The position numbers and the translations under genes are program-made. A DNA stretch of 64,000 nt from Salvelinus alpinus (Eukaryota > Chordata > Actinopteri > Salmoniformes > Salmonidae): positions 6,691,074 through 6,755,073 of the forward strand of contig NC_092120.1 of assembly GCF_045679555.1 (NCBI RefSeq), read 5' to 3'. Below the pieces are notes generated by a model, which was given only the letters and a program-made list of their open reading frames with translations, was not told where the DNA came from and made no database searches. Shown here one piece after another: positions 28,557 to 40,974 of the stretch (the first letter of the stretch is position 1; each line of letters starts with the position of its first letter).

Positions 28557-28745
28557 GCATGTTACATGTCATCTGTGTGGCACACTTTTGCGGGACCCTC
28601 GACTTTATTTTATACACAACAGTCATCCAAAACGGGTCTGGTCTGTTCCACAACTCAACTGTTTGGGCAGCCAGGTGAGTTAGGGGATCTCTCTTACAGT
28701 GTTTGGCTATCTCTCTCTGCAGCTGTGCTCATATATTGATTTTGT

Positions 28746-28918
<173 letters not shown>

Positions 28919-29480
28919 TACCAGACAAGACATCTTGTCATTATCCCCAAAATGAAAACAAATCAGTTAACTGAAACCAATCAAAACATGACAGATGAAT
29001 GTATATGCAAATGTGGGCATTTTGGATACTAAGAAATAGAAAAGTCTATTTGAAGCTTTGGATGAAGTTAGATGGGATAGGAGTGAGACTATTTTCTCAA
29101 GGTCAGCATGTCCTAGTTGCACAGTCTGCTCTACTTCTCGTTTGTTCATTGTTGTCGATGTGATGTGAATATATTTCAAACACCTCAACTTTTCTGTTTC
29201 ACTGTCATAACAGACACCATACCCACTGATACAAATTCAGTATAGGCATTCTCAGTGTCGCCTTGATGCAATTTTTCCCATAGTTGTGATCTCAAAGGAA
29301 AAAACTTGCAGTTGCATTCTAAAATTACATGGTTTCTGCCCACATTGTCAACCTGTTTTGTCACATGATGATATCCTCAGGCACCAAGTGAAAGAAATAC
29401 ATAGTCACCTTGACAGTACCAGTTAGCAATGACCAAGATATACTGTGTAGTCAACCCCAACTTCTATCTTCTAATTCAGT

Positions 29481-29651
29481 CTGTATTACATTCAGTGAGT
29501 TTGTATTACATTCAGTGAGTCTGTATTACATTCAGTGAGTCTGTATTACATTCAGTGAGTCTGTATTACATTCAGTGAGTCTGTATTACATTCAGTGAGT
29601 CTGTATTACATTCAGTGAGTCTGTATTACATTCAGTGAGTCTGTATTACAT
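29481..29651. repeat. Tandem repeat, 20-bp unit, eight and a half copies
   Basis: Unit ctgtattacattcagtgagt, nearly identical throughout (one base differs in the second unit). The units touch each other, with no spacers. Intergenic. Confidence 0.97.
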
Positions 29652-29940
29652 AGGTTATGGAGTGTTTGGTGTCAATAAAGGGAAATTGTTGACTTTAGGC
29701 TACACATAAGTTATTGCTCTCATTCAAATTAAATAACTTGGATCTAACAGCTAAGTATTGAGCTATACATGTTAAAAGTTCAAACTTTACACTACAGCGT
29801 TTGCTTTATTTTATTCATTGCAATGGCTGGCAGTCACGAGACGGTTCTGCTGGTTACCTTAGCAACCATTTTATCTCCACGCCAGATTGTTTTCAGTTAA
29901 AGGATTTAGATTTGTGGAACGGGGAGTTAGGCGAACCAAC

Positions 29941-29943
29941 GCA

Positions 29944-29975
<32 letters not shown>

Positions 29976-30003
29976 CACACACACAAACACAAACACACAC
30001 ACA
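29941..30003. repeat. (GCAC)n / (AC)n microsatellite
   Basis: Six gcac units followed by AC repeats, 40 kb left of no known gene start; intergenic. Confidence 0.93.
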
Positions 30004-31567
30004 AAGGCTCTCCTTAAACTTGTTACAGCGCGAGAGTTATAAAATCACTACCTACTACAGAAAAACTGAAAGGCCTTCTGTTATATCTTGCAGTAGCACG
30101 TGCCTCTTTGATGTCGACTTCCATGTTAATATGATGACTGTACAGAGTACAGACTAGTGTTTCCATGCACTCCATCTCCATTACAGAAGAGATAGATTCA
30201 ACGTGGAGGAGGATGCCTCGTCTAATCAGAGGCATTTCTCAATGAGAGATCCCCTGAGCATGCACCTTTGATATGACTGACTCGCAGACAGAGGGAAGGA
30301 ACACAGAAAAAGGGAAAATAGAAGTGAAAAATGGAGACGGGTGGGTGGTGGAGGTGTGGTGTGGTGGGGTGGGAGGGATAGTGAGAGGCAGAGAAACAGC
30401 ACAGAACAGAAAGTCTCTGTACTATCCATAGTCAGTGTACTAAACTAACCTGGGGTGCCGTGGCCGCTCTCCTGTCATATTGTATATCACATGACATATG
30501 TCAAGCGGACCACGTCCCTGCCCAGGGCACAACTCACAGGATGTGGTTATGAGGAGAAAAGCATGGAAGAGGAAAATGGGTTTTTGACACTATTTAGACA
30601 GTTTCCATCTACTGCCCTATTAAAGAATACGCTTCCTTCAGCTGATCACTGATGAATGAATGAACGAACAGGACACATAAGTACAGTACTTATGTACTTG
30701 ATACATTCATGAAGGTCAAAATTCTCCTTCGATTCAAGGTGGATTGAGTACTATTCTATCATCTGATCTTAAAAACAAAGAAACGAGGCCAATAGGAGGA
30801 TTGTTATGAAACTATAACAGGATTGCCTATGAGTTGTATAGATAGACAATGGATTGTATTTAGAATATTGAGAATAGCATGGGTTTGTCTGAGTGTCACT
30901 AATCCTGATGTCAATTTCCATTGATGTGCTTTGATGTTGTGGTTCAATACAGACCCTTAGCTAAAGACACAAGGTGAAACAGCCTGGGAGTTCACATCAC
31001 AGTGTGAGGGAGTTCTCTGTGTGGGCAAGGGATTTATCTTCCTGGACTCTGTACTGTTAAAATAGAAAGACTCAAAACACTATCATTGTGTAGTAAAACC
31101 ATAGATAGTGCACTTAAACTGAGATCTGGGGTTTGGAGGGTGTTTGAATGTAAACGCAATATAAGTGTTCTGATACAATTGATTTCAAAACAGAATGGAA
31201 GCACCCTGAAACACCCAAAGTGGTTCTTCAATCTGAGTAATTGTGTTTAAGAGGGTTTTGTTGTGTTTTTAAGAGTGTTGTGAAAACCCTTTTTTGTGTT
31301 TCAGTGCATGTAAAAGGCAGCATTAAAACCGAAAAATAATGTTTTGTTAGACTGTGTCTCTCATTCAATCAAATAGTTTTACATGTTTAATTTGTTTATA
31401 GCATAAATATTGACTGATAATTTTCAGTCAATATTTTGTTAACATTTTAAAGAAGACTGTGAAATGAAAATTGTTCCTATATGGTAGACTTTGGGACTTG
31501 TTATAGGCAATAGTTGCCAGGCCCATTGTGAGATTATAAATAATGTTACAATCAAAATGTTTAGGAC

Positions 31568-33194
31568 TGTCACGCTCGTCTGATGAAGAAGGAGTGTACC
31601 AAAGCGCAGCGTGGTACGTGTTCATGATAATTATTTAAAACTGAACACTAGAACAAAAATAACAAAGCGAGAAACGAACAGTTCTGTAAGGTAACTAAAA
31701 CTATACAGAAAACAACTACCCACAAACACAGGTGGGAAAAAGGCTACCTAAGTATGATTCCCAATCAGAGACAACGATAGACAGCTGCCTCTGATTGAGA
31801 ACCACACCTGGCCAAACACAAAGAAATAGAAAACATAGAAATAAAGAAACTAGAATGCCCACCCTAGTCACACCCTGGCCTAACCAAAATAGAGAATGAA
31901 AGCCTCTCTATGGCCAGGGCGTGACAGTACCCCCCCAAAGGTGCCTGACTCTAAAGGGGAGGGTCCGGGTGGGCTTCCTTTACGGCGGCGGCTCTGGTGC
32001 GGGACGTATACCCCCCTCCGCCTCTGGCTCCCCCCCACTTTGGTGGCGCCTCTGGTGCGGGGACCCTCGAGTGTGCCCCGGACTGGGCACCCTCGTAGCG
32101 GGCCCCGGACTGGGCACCCCGGACTGGAGACCGTCGCTGGAGGCTCCGGACTGGGGACCGTCGCTGGAGGCCTGGTCCTTGGAGGAGGCACTGGATGGAC
32201 CGGGCTGTGGGGGAGCACTGGAGATCTGGTGCGTATCCCTGGCACCACTCCTCCCGGCTGAATGCCCACTTTAGCCCGGCACCTCCAGAGTGCAGGCACA
32301 GGTCGAACCGGGCTTTGGGGGAGCACTGGAGATCTGGTGCTTAACACGTGCACCTCTCCTTTTTGCTGCATGCCCACTTTAGCCCGGCACGTGCGCGAAG
32401 CTGGAAGCGGCCGCACTGGGTTCTCCTGGAGAACAGGGGATCGTAGAGCTGGCGCAGGATAACCCGGGCCGAGGAGGCGCACTGGAGACCAGGTGCGCTG
32501 AGCCGGCACCACCCTACCTGGCTGGATACCCCTCTTTACGCGGCAGGTACGGAGAGCATGTACTGCACGCACCGGGCTGTGACTTTGTACTGAAGGCACG
32601 GTGCGTAAAACCGGAAAACATGGCACTGGAACCGTGACCAACTTCGCTCGCCCCGCTCGCCAACCCGTGTGCCCCCAAAAAAATGTTTGTGGGGCTGCCT
32701 CTCGTGCCTGCTTCGAAGACTTGCCTGCTCATACCGTCGCCTCTCAGCTTTAGCTGCTTCCAGTTCCTCTTTCGGACAGCGATATTCCCCAGCCTGCCTC
32801 CAAGGTCCTTTCCCGTCCAGGATTTCCTCCCAAGTCCAAGAATCCTGAACACGCTCCACCTTACCACGCTGCTTGGTCCGCTTGTGGTGGGTAGTTCTGT
32901 CACGCTCGTCTGATGAAGAAGGAGTGTACCAAAGCGCAGCGTGGTACGTGTTCATGATATTTATTTAAAACTGAAAACTAGAACAAAAATAACAAAGCGA
33001 GAAACGAACAGTTCTGTAAGGTAACTAAAACTATACAGAAAACAACTACCCACAAACACAGGTGGGAAAAAGGCTACCTAAGTATGATTCTCAATCAGAG
33101 ACAACGATAGACAGCTGCCTCTGATTGAGAACCACACCCGGCCAAACACATAGAAATAGAAAACATAGAAATAAAGAAACTAGAATGCGTGACA
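31568..33194 (-). mobile_element. Small LTR retrotransposon with paired LTRs and 5-bp target duplication
   Basis: Left LTR 31568-31926 (359 bp) and right LTR 32898-33194 (297 bp) are direct repeats that begin tgtcacg and end cgtgaca; the right one lacks one 62-bp block. They differ at only about five other bases, so insertion was recent. Both flanks read aggac (31563-31567, 33195-33199). Coding direction is minus: a G-rich purine tract (complement of tacccccccaaagg) lies beside the left LTR, where the 3' polypurine tract should be. The interior is only about 970 bp and has no protease, reverse transcriptase or integrase, so it is a non-autonomous element. Confidence 0.93.
31927..32897 (-). 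pseudogene. Interior of LTR element: gag-like remnant and Pro-rich repeat frame
   Basis: Minus strand near the 5' LTR reads DSWTWEEILDGKGPWRQAGE and continues with a charged helix (EELEAAKAERRRYEQASLRS). A 253-codon frame (31880-32641) is built of three to four units of about 36 residues, each with RAKVGIQPGG..., then TRSPVLPxSPVRPVP. The charged part could be a gag-like remnant; I do not recognise the proline-rich part. Confidence 0.6.
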
Positions 33195-33510
33195 AGGACT
33201 ATGTAAGTTATAGCAGAGGTAACACTGATATTCATGTGAGAAGGTAGATGTGGTAGAAGGTAGATATGAAACACTGCCTTAGTTAATTTTAACAGTGTGG
33301 GAGGTTATATGAGATCAAAGCAGGAGGACTGTGGGTTCTTTCAATGGCTGCAATGAACCAGGAATGTCATTTTATTGTGGTTGTTGGAAGGTTGTTTTTG
33401 GTTTGGAGGGGACACACAGAATAAGTGGCTCAGTGGTTGGGATAAGACTCTTTCACCCTTCATTTATTTTTCTCTCATCCTCTCCATCTTAGTTTCACAA
33501 TTATTACATG

Positions 33511-33839
33511 TGTCACGCCCTGACCTTTGAGAGCCTTTTTATGTCTCTATTTGGTTTGGTCAGGGTGTGATTTGGGGTGGGCATTCTATGATCTTTATTT
33601 CTATGATTTGTGATTCTATGTTTTGGCCGGGTATGGTTCTCAATCAGGGACAGCTGTCTATCGTTGTCTCTGATTGGGAATCATACTTAAGCAGCCTGTT
33701 TTGCCACTTTAGGTGGTGGGATGTTGTTTTTGTTAGCTCTGTGTAGCCTTCAAGACGTTACGTTTGTTGTTTTGTTTGGTGTTCGTTTTTTTAATAAAGA
33801 TGCACGCTGCACCTTGGTCTTCTTCCGACGAGCGTTACA
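33511..33839 (+). mobile_element. Solo LTR with 5-bp target duplication acatg
   Basis: Begins tgtcacgccctgaccttt and ends gacgagcgttaca; flanks acatg at 33506-33510 and 33840-33844. A polyadenylation signal (aataaa) lies at about 33793. It is related to the LTRs at 31568-33194 in opposite orientation (shared tctctgattgggaatcatac). No interior: product of LTR-LTR recombination. Confidence 0.93.
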
Positions 33840-34162
33840 ACATGATTCCACTTCTTTAATTTGCAATTTAAGTAATAGATCTCAAACCAATATAGGAAAA
33901 TAACACAGCCATCTATTCATCCACAATTACTCTGGGATGAGCTAATGAGTGACAGATTTGATCAGCTCCCTCTTTGCCTTTGAATGTCAGTTCAAACACT
34001 TTCTCTGATGCCTGTTTTCAAACTAAAGTCATCTCTTCTGCAAGCAGAAGTCCACCTCCACCTTCACCCACACCCCTCCTCCCTCCCACCGCTCAGGCTC
34101 AACCATGACAAACAACCCATGTTAATCACACCCTCTCGCCATGTTTCGGAGGGTGCTTACAG

Positions 34163-34279
<117 letters not shown>

Positions 34280-35649
34280 CCAGAAGACAAACAATCACAC
34301 AGCATCAGAGAGAAAATGTTCATCCTCTGTGTGACTGGATAGAGGAGAGGATGCTGTGGGTGGAAGGTGGTGGGGGGGACTGGTCGGTTCCCACCTATCA
34401 AAAGGTGACCTTTTGGGGGACGGCCATGTGATTCACATCCACGTCAGCCATGCTGAGAAGTGGCGGCATCGGCGCAGGCAAGAAGCAATCTCACACCATC
34501 TTGGCTCCCAGAGTCCAATGAGGAAGGGCCTGATCAGTCTCTGCCTGTGACCATTGTTCGGAGGGTCTGATAAGTGTGGTGTTATTTCCAAGGCCTATTT
34601 CACGTCGACAGCCCCTCAGCAGGCGCCCGGCCGGCCGTGCACTGTGTCCTTCATTGATCTTTTCCCGGAGAAGACAAATATAGAAAAAGAGGAACACGGT
34701 GGTAGGGTGAAGACGGACGGTTCTGAAAGGCAGAAGGAGTAGAATTGTTAGTTAGAGACCATAGAAACGTCGGGGACATCGACATCCAAGCTCATTACCA
34801 TGTCAACTGTAACATTTCCCTTGGTGTTCAAGCAAGTGTGTTAACTATGACCCTGGTGTTCTTATTTGTCAGATGGAACAGCAAGATCAGTTCTATTTTG
34901 AGAACGATTACTTCTCAGAAGCATTGTTATACAGTTTCTTACTTTTCACGAACAGTGGTATGCATTCTGACAAACCATCATAGTACTGTAGTAAGAAACT
35001 GCATAACAATAAACTCAAGATACAAACTTAACAAAAAAGTAGTTTGGTATTAGTGCCTATACGTCACGTGCCAATACATGACTTTCTAATCAAATCCATA
35101 ATTTGCCCCAAACAATATTGCCCCATACTAACCCATCCAGCCCACAACAACCACTGAATCTCCTGAGAGGGCCTTATTAAGAAACACAGAGACATTATAG
35201 TTGGTATCGTTCCTCTGATCTTTCCCATGCCATTATAACAGGTTGACATGGGAGTTCAGATTCACATCGTCTTGTTTTAATTAAGTGTCTTGATGTTGTG
35301 TGTCTAATAAACTGTGCTGCTTTGCCTCATCAAGGCTGATAGTTCTGTTTCCTGGGAGAGAGATGAGCACTTCCACATACAGTACATAACACAACGCTTC
35401 CTTCCTTCCTTCGCCCGCCATCCCGCACGGCTCCTAACAGGACTCCTCGGTAGTTAATGCTACTAATTAGTGCTCCTCTCTCCTGTGGATCCCTCTGCAG
35501 TCTCACAGACACGGGGGGTAGGGGGAGGGAAGATTGTGTGTACCCTGATCTCTGCAGATCGAAACATTTTGTTACTCACCACAATCACAATATATATTGG
35601 GTGCATTTGAGTCCGCCTGTCCAACACTCAATCTATATTGTAATCCATT

Positions 35650-36150
35650 TGATTTGATTTGTTTATTTGTATCCCCATTAGCTTTCACAGGGGCAGCAGC
35701 AATTCTTCCTGGGGTCCACAAAAAACACAAAACATGATAAATAAGAAAACACTGCTACACTAATAGACAAGGACAGTCACACAAATGTAAAATACATCGA
35801 TATACAAACAATACAACAACAACAAAAATAATGTATGTGTTAGAGTGTCTGTGTGTGTGTGTTGGTGTGTCAGTCCCCTCATTTATAGTGGTGTTGTCTC
35901 TGTTGTTGTTTTTTAAGGCATATACAAATGTAATCATATCAAACTTCTCATTCACTGTATGAGTACACACAAAACCACTCCAGCCACATTGTCTCACGTC
36001 AGATGGCGTCACTTCTCCGCGACGCTCGTCCCTCAATCCGTGCAGGTGGAATCGACGTGCTATCTGATGTAAGACAATGCACCAGACATGCAAGTAGCTA
36101 TAGAAACTAACATAAACCCTAACCTGAACACACATCCTACCCAGAGGCAC
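35650..36150 (-). mobile_element. LINE 3' fragment
   Basis: Left edge is the LINE-type tail in reverse (gatttgatttgtttatttgt) followed by the dispersed agcttttcac/ggcagcagcaattcttcctg motif. No reverse transcriptase frame remains. Confidence 0.6.
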
Positions 36151-37456
36151 TTTTCAAGTTTCTCCTAAAGATAGAATCAAATGGACATTAATAATATAAT
36201 TCCTCTCTAAATCTCTCCACTTCTAAATTGTCCCTCATCTCAACCAATAAGTAAAGGTCAGCTGGTTACCATGGTGATGGGTCAGGGGACTTGCCTTGCC
36301 ATTGTTGGAATGAAAAGGAACAGCAGAAGTAAGAAGAATCAAGGGACTCAGTCACAAGGCTCAGATCCACAAAAGGAGTGAGAGCACGGAGGATGTGAAG
36401 ACAAATGTATCCAATAGCCAATATCTAATGTAACAGGTTGTCTGTGTGAGCCTATAGTACAGAGAAATAGTGCCTGTCTGCTCCTGCACAGTGAGAGTGG
36501 ATGGAGGAGAGACCAGAAGCCACGAACAGGTCTCTTTTTAGATACATTTTGAGAAAATTAATCTTTTATACATTCTCCTTTGGCACAAGAGAGACTTATC
36601 TCTGTCCCATTAGCATTTTTGGCGCTGAAGCAATTTACATTTTTATAGCATAATTAATGAACAAGAAAGTAATTTACATTTTCGCTCCATTCGCCGGGCA
36701 CAGTCTGGAGCATATTTGATATTTGGAGGGGGCCAGTATTTGGGAATGTGTGGGCGAGTTGGTGTGTCAGTGTCTCTGTAATTGTGTGTTTCGATCAGTG
36801 TGTCAAGCAGTGCGTGTGTGTGTGTGTGTGTGTAGTGGAGGAGGAGTGTGTGTGTGTGGGAGTTTTCAAGGAAAAGATGGAACAGAATAGGACCTAATAA
36901 ACAACAGGGGAGGAATAAAGGAGGAGAGGTGTTTTCAGGTGCAAATTGAGGCCAGAGGCGACCTGTCTTTTACTTCAGCTAGTGCTCACATCAAAAGGCT
37001 GGAGGCAGTCCTTCACAGCAAATTAAACCATTCAAGCAGTTCAAAGGGAAATATAATTCATACAAGTGTCATACATATTCCCGACAAACATAAAAAGAGA
37101 AACTGTGTCATTATTGTTTTGCTTTGTTCTCTCTCCAAGTTGATGACCCTTGTGACAGTTAACCCTGTAAAGCCTGGCTCTTATCTTTTGAAAAGGGCTC
37201 TCACGTTGATAGTGGTTTTCTGGCTTAAACATTAAAGGGAAGTTAGAATAAGGAATATCCCATATGACATTAGTGTATATCAGTAAAAGACAGTGATCCG
37301 GCTCCAAGTATTTTACTGGTTTGTGACTCACTGACATCGTCCCCTGGTTAGAGGGGAATAAAGCAGCCCAAGAGTTAACACACAGGAACTTTATTTAAAC
37401 ACACTGAGGAAGATTAATATGGGGATGCACATAAAGTGGGAAAGATAGTGAAATGG
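36151..37456. other. Intergenic, nothing recognised
   Basis: Only a short (TG)n at 36815-36835; no conserved frame. Confidence 0.6.
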
Positions 37457-37716
37457 TACACTCTTAGAAAAAAGGGTTCTAAAAGGGTTCTTCGGCTGTC
37501 CCCATAGGAGAACCCTTTTGGTTCCAGGTAGAATCCTTATTGGTTCCAGGAAGAACCTTTTGGGGTTCCATGTAGAACCCTCTGTAGAAAGGGTTCTACA
37601 TGGAACCCAAAATGGTTCTACCTGAAACCAAAAAGGGTTCTTTAAAGGGTTTTCCTATGGGGACAGCCGAAGAACCCTTTAAGGTTCTAGATATCAATTT
37701 TTTTTCTTAGAGTGTA
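37457..37716. mobile_element. Complete palindromic fold-back MITE
   Basis: Begins tacactcttagaaaaaaggg and ends tttttcttagagtgta. Almost the whole 260 bp pairs with itself: ccatgtagaaccctctgtag against gggttctacatgg near the centre, gttcttcggctgtccccata against tatggggacagccgaagaac near the ends. The flanks share atgg on each side. A second, end-cut copy is at 28340-28556. Confidence 0.93.
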
Positions 37717-38729
37717 ATGGTTCTGTAATGGACAGAAACAGGGGTAATTAATACACACATACCGAATGAATACACCAGGGCACAAATGCATAGATATAGA
37801 ATATAGCAGTAGTAAATGTGAAAGGACTGTATAGATTGCATATGCCATCTGCAGAGTATCACACAGCACAGTAAACTCAGAGGAGTGACATACAACAGAC
37901 AATCATAGCAACTAACTATGAAGAACAATATACAAATGTCACACAACTCACTTTGGACACCCACACCATCCCACCAGTCCAGAGATATGAGTGAGTCCAG
38001 TTGTTGATGGGCAGAGACAGATGTTGCTCTCTGCCACTGCTTGAGGGAGACTGACAGTATAGTGTAACCTGCAGAGTCAAGACGATGGGCAGATGTCCGG
38101 ACCTCTAGTAACCTCCCTAGCGATCTATCAGGGCACAGGTCACACAGGTCATACAGGTCAGAGATAGTTTGAGGGGCAGGTTTTTGTTACCCCCTAGAGT
38201 CTAGACTCTCAGGCTCCGGTCATGGGGGATGGGGAGTGGAGTGTGGAGCTTAGAGTTGTGAGTTGCTGATAACAGTCACCGGCAGGGAATTCGTAACAAT
38301 CATCTTTAGTTTATTTGACCCTGCAATGAATGTGATTTATGCATACCTGTGGTCTAAATTATGAAGTGTTTTGTGGGGTAAATTCTCTGTTTTGAAACTG
38401 TCAACTGCACCAAGACAAGCAGCCAGGATGTGTTATTTTCTCTTCAGCCAGGCTTCAAGCCAGACATGTGATATAGACGTCCATGGGACGTCTTCCATTG
38501 AACTCTGTGACACTGCTATGTGTGTGAGCGTAATCTAATCAGATCTATACAAAACCTGAAGGCACAGAACAGAACAATAGCCTACATGGTGGCAGAGGAG
38601 AGGTTTCGGACAACCTTGATTAAAGAGCCCTGCCAACACTGCAGCCAGCTCTGTCCCCGTACTGTGGCTGTAAATCTAATCAGGTTTCCCCACTCACAAA
38701 ATGGAGGTGTTCCTAACACATTGAGGTTC

Positions 38730-39182
38730 TGTCAACGATGGGTGTAGCTGGTGCATAGAAGTCAGGCGCAGGAGAGCAGAGATGAGTGAACACGAAGTAC
38801 TTTACTGAGGCAAGTAGTAAGACCAGAACGCAACAGCGTCACCAATGCCAAATGCCCAAAACAAGTAGGACAGCACACAGTACCACAAACAAAGTATAAA
38901 GTACCGGCTGCCACAAAACACAGGTAATACATAAAACCTGGCGCTAACCAGCCGGCAGCGTGCCAACCTCGACAATAAACAATACCCCACACAGACATGG
39001 AGGGAACAGAGGGCTAAATACACATAGTAATTATGAGGAGATGTAAACCAGGTGTGCAGGAAAACAAGACAAAACAAATGGAAAATGAAAGGTGGAGCGG
39101 CAATGGCTAGAAGACCGGTGACGTCGACCGCCGAACGCCGCCTGAACAAGGAGAGGGACCGACTTTGGCAGAAGTCGTGACA
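38730..39182 (-). mobile_element. Solo LTR with 5-bp target duplication ggttc
   Basis: Begins tgtcaacgatgggtgtag and ends ggcagaagtcgtgaca; flanks ggttc at 38725-38729 and 39183-39187. Unrelated in body to the LTR at 33511. On the minus strand it contains tttatt/aataaa-type signals. No interior. Confidence 0.92.
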
Positions 39183-39455
39183 GGTTCATTGTATTTTCCA
39201 ACATCAAATACAGTCAAAAAGTAATCCAATGTGTCACAGAACAGCTGAGTTACTCTCACAAGGTGCCCTACCTATGCTTATAGAGAGTGACAGAGGTTTA
39301 CTGATGTGCCTGGCTACCCTTGAGTGCACCATAGCTACTCCATAACGGCTGTCTGTCACAAACTGTATATAGCCTCGTTATTGTTATGTCATTTTGTTGT
39401 GTTACTTTTAGATTACTTTTTTTTAAACTTTAGTTTATTTAGTAAATATTTATTG

Positions 39456-39513
39456 AACTGCAGTTGGTCATTCGGCGCATGTTGCAAATACAATTTGATT
39501 TGATTTGATCCCA
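39456..39513 (+). mobile_element. L2-type LINE tail
   Basis: ttcggcgcatgttgcaaata then caatttgatttgatttgat; only the 3' end is left. The same tail in reverse starts the L2 copy at 51862. Confidence 0.75.
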
Positions 39514-40974
39514 AAAAATGGCATTACTGAGTCTGCTGGTGGTAACACATCTAAACATGCACTCTAAGCAGTCTGACTGGGGCTGAAATATAATTAATTA
39601 AGACTAAATCCATTATCATAAAGAGAGAGAATCTAACTTGATTACTTCCCCTTAAGGCAATTCATCTCCGGCACCTGCTTTGATTTGATATGCCTTGCTC
39701 CTGGCATCCTAAGGGGGATTTCATTGCCATCTTATGCTTGTGTAATTACCATCAACTGGTGTGCACACAGACTCACCCTGAAGAGGCATTTGAGGATAAT
39801 CAATGGATTGACTGGTTCTGTTGAATGAGCACCAATTATGGGATTATTATACCTTCTCATAGAAAGGATGAGGTAGCGACAGGCCAGGAATCACTGATGG
39901 TGTGGCCGGGATTTAAAACATTTTTTTGTTGTTGTTTATTTGCAGATTTATACCCAATTATTTACTATAATATAGGTTTATTGTTTTAAATATGGCTGAA
40001 CAGTCTAGCATGGGAGCCTTCCCCTTCAGGACTTCTTCTTAGCAAGGCCTTCTGGTTTGTAGGGCTTCTTGGAGTAGGGGCGAAGACAAGTTGGTCCTTG
40101 AGGCTGATCTGGGAGAGTTTAGCATTTTCCCCATTAATGGGGTCGGGGGAGGGGAAACTGATCCTAGGTCTGTACCAATGGGAAATGTCACACTGGAAGG
40201 GAATTCTCCCAGTCCATTGTCCAGCGGTGCTGAACTGTGGAGTTCATGGGTTGCTTTCCGGTTCAATGGTGCTGAATCTCGAAACCGCTTTAGCACCATT
40301 GAACATTTTACTCTTTTGACAAAGTCCAAATTTGAGTCATAAGGAGACATATTTTCCTGCATCACAATTCATATTAGAGGCTTTGGGCATAGGGACTCAG
40401 TTGGCCAAATAGAAAGCAATAAGGATGATATGTTTTGACACAATCATACATTACACAATAACTTATCCGTCCCAGGGTTGCAGATATCCTACAGGGAGGG
40501 AGGAAGAGGGGAATGCCTTGTGTTTGCGCACAGCATCTTCCACCCACCCTGTCCCTGAAGCCGCGTCACGCATTAAGTAAAGAGAGGCGCTAAGGTTGCT
40601 GTGCATGTTCCCAGATAGGGCGACTCCTGCTTTTCTTCCTCACACACCTGAGAGAGCGAGAGAGAGAGAGAGAAACTACCAGGGTCCTCACAGCACACCA
40701 CAGCCTATCTCTTGCAAAGTAGCGCCCAGGAGCAGTTTGGCAAGAAGCCAGTTACTTTCAGAACCAAATCGAGGGAGGGGGCGCACACGCACCGTGTGAC
40801 GGGCAACTGACGTTTCCAACTGTCCTCTCCGGCAACGGAAGATGCACACTATGGATGTTTGTGTACGCGCTGGAGACGGCCGTTTTCTGCATTTTATTAA
40901 CGACGGACACGCCTCGTCAGTTGCCTTGCATCCCCAAGGAACATCATGCGAGTAGGAGCAACGCACCCAATGCC
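39514..40974. other. Intergenic DNA and 5' flank of TMEM158
   Basis: No coding sequence. 40040-40365 is a dispersed-repeat-like stretch. From about 40560 the DNA becomes CpG-richer, as expected of the TMEM158 promoter and 5' UTR; no TATA box is evident. A (GA)n run lies at 40655-40672. Confidence 0.5.

Noticed and set aside
29481..29651. CRISPR-like array of 20-bp repeats
   Set aside because: The units touch each other without spacers and the DNA is vertebrate; it is a simple tandem repeat.
35755..36150. 131-codon minus-strand frame
   Set aside because: It overlaps a LINE fragment and shows no reverse transcriptase motifs.
38762..39149. Overlapping minus-strand frames with hydrophobic, Cys-rich peptides
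   Set aside because: They lie inside the solo LTR and are not like any protein I know.
40039..40365. 108-codon minus-strand frame upstream of TMEM158
   Set aside because: No homology recognised, and part of it (aaactgatcctaggtctgta) is a common dispersed motif.
40855..40974. Upstream in-frame ATG extending TMEM158 by 40 residues
   Set aside because: It would put the signal peptide inside the protein; the family starts at the residue matching 40975.
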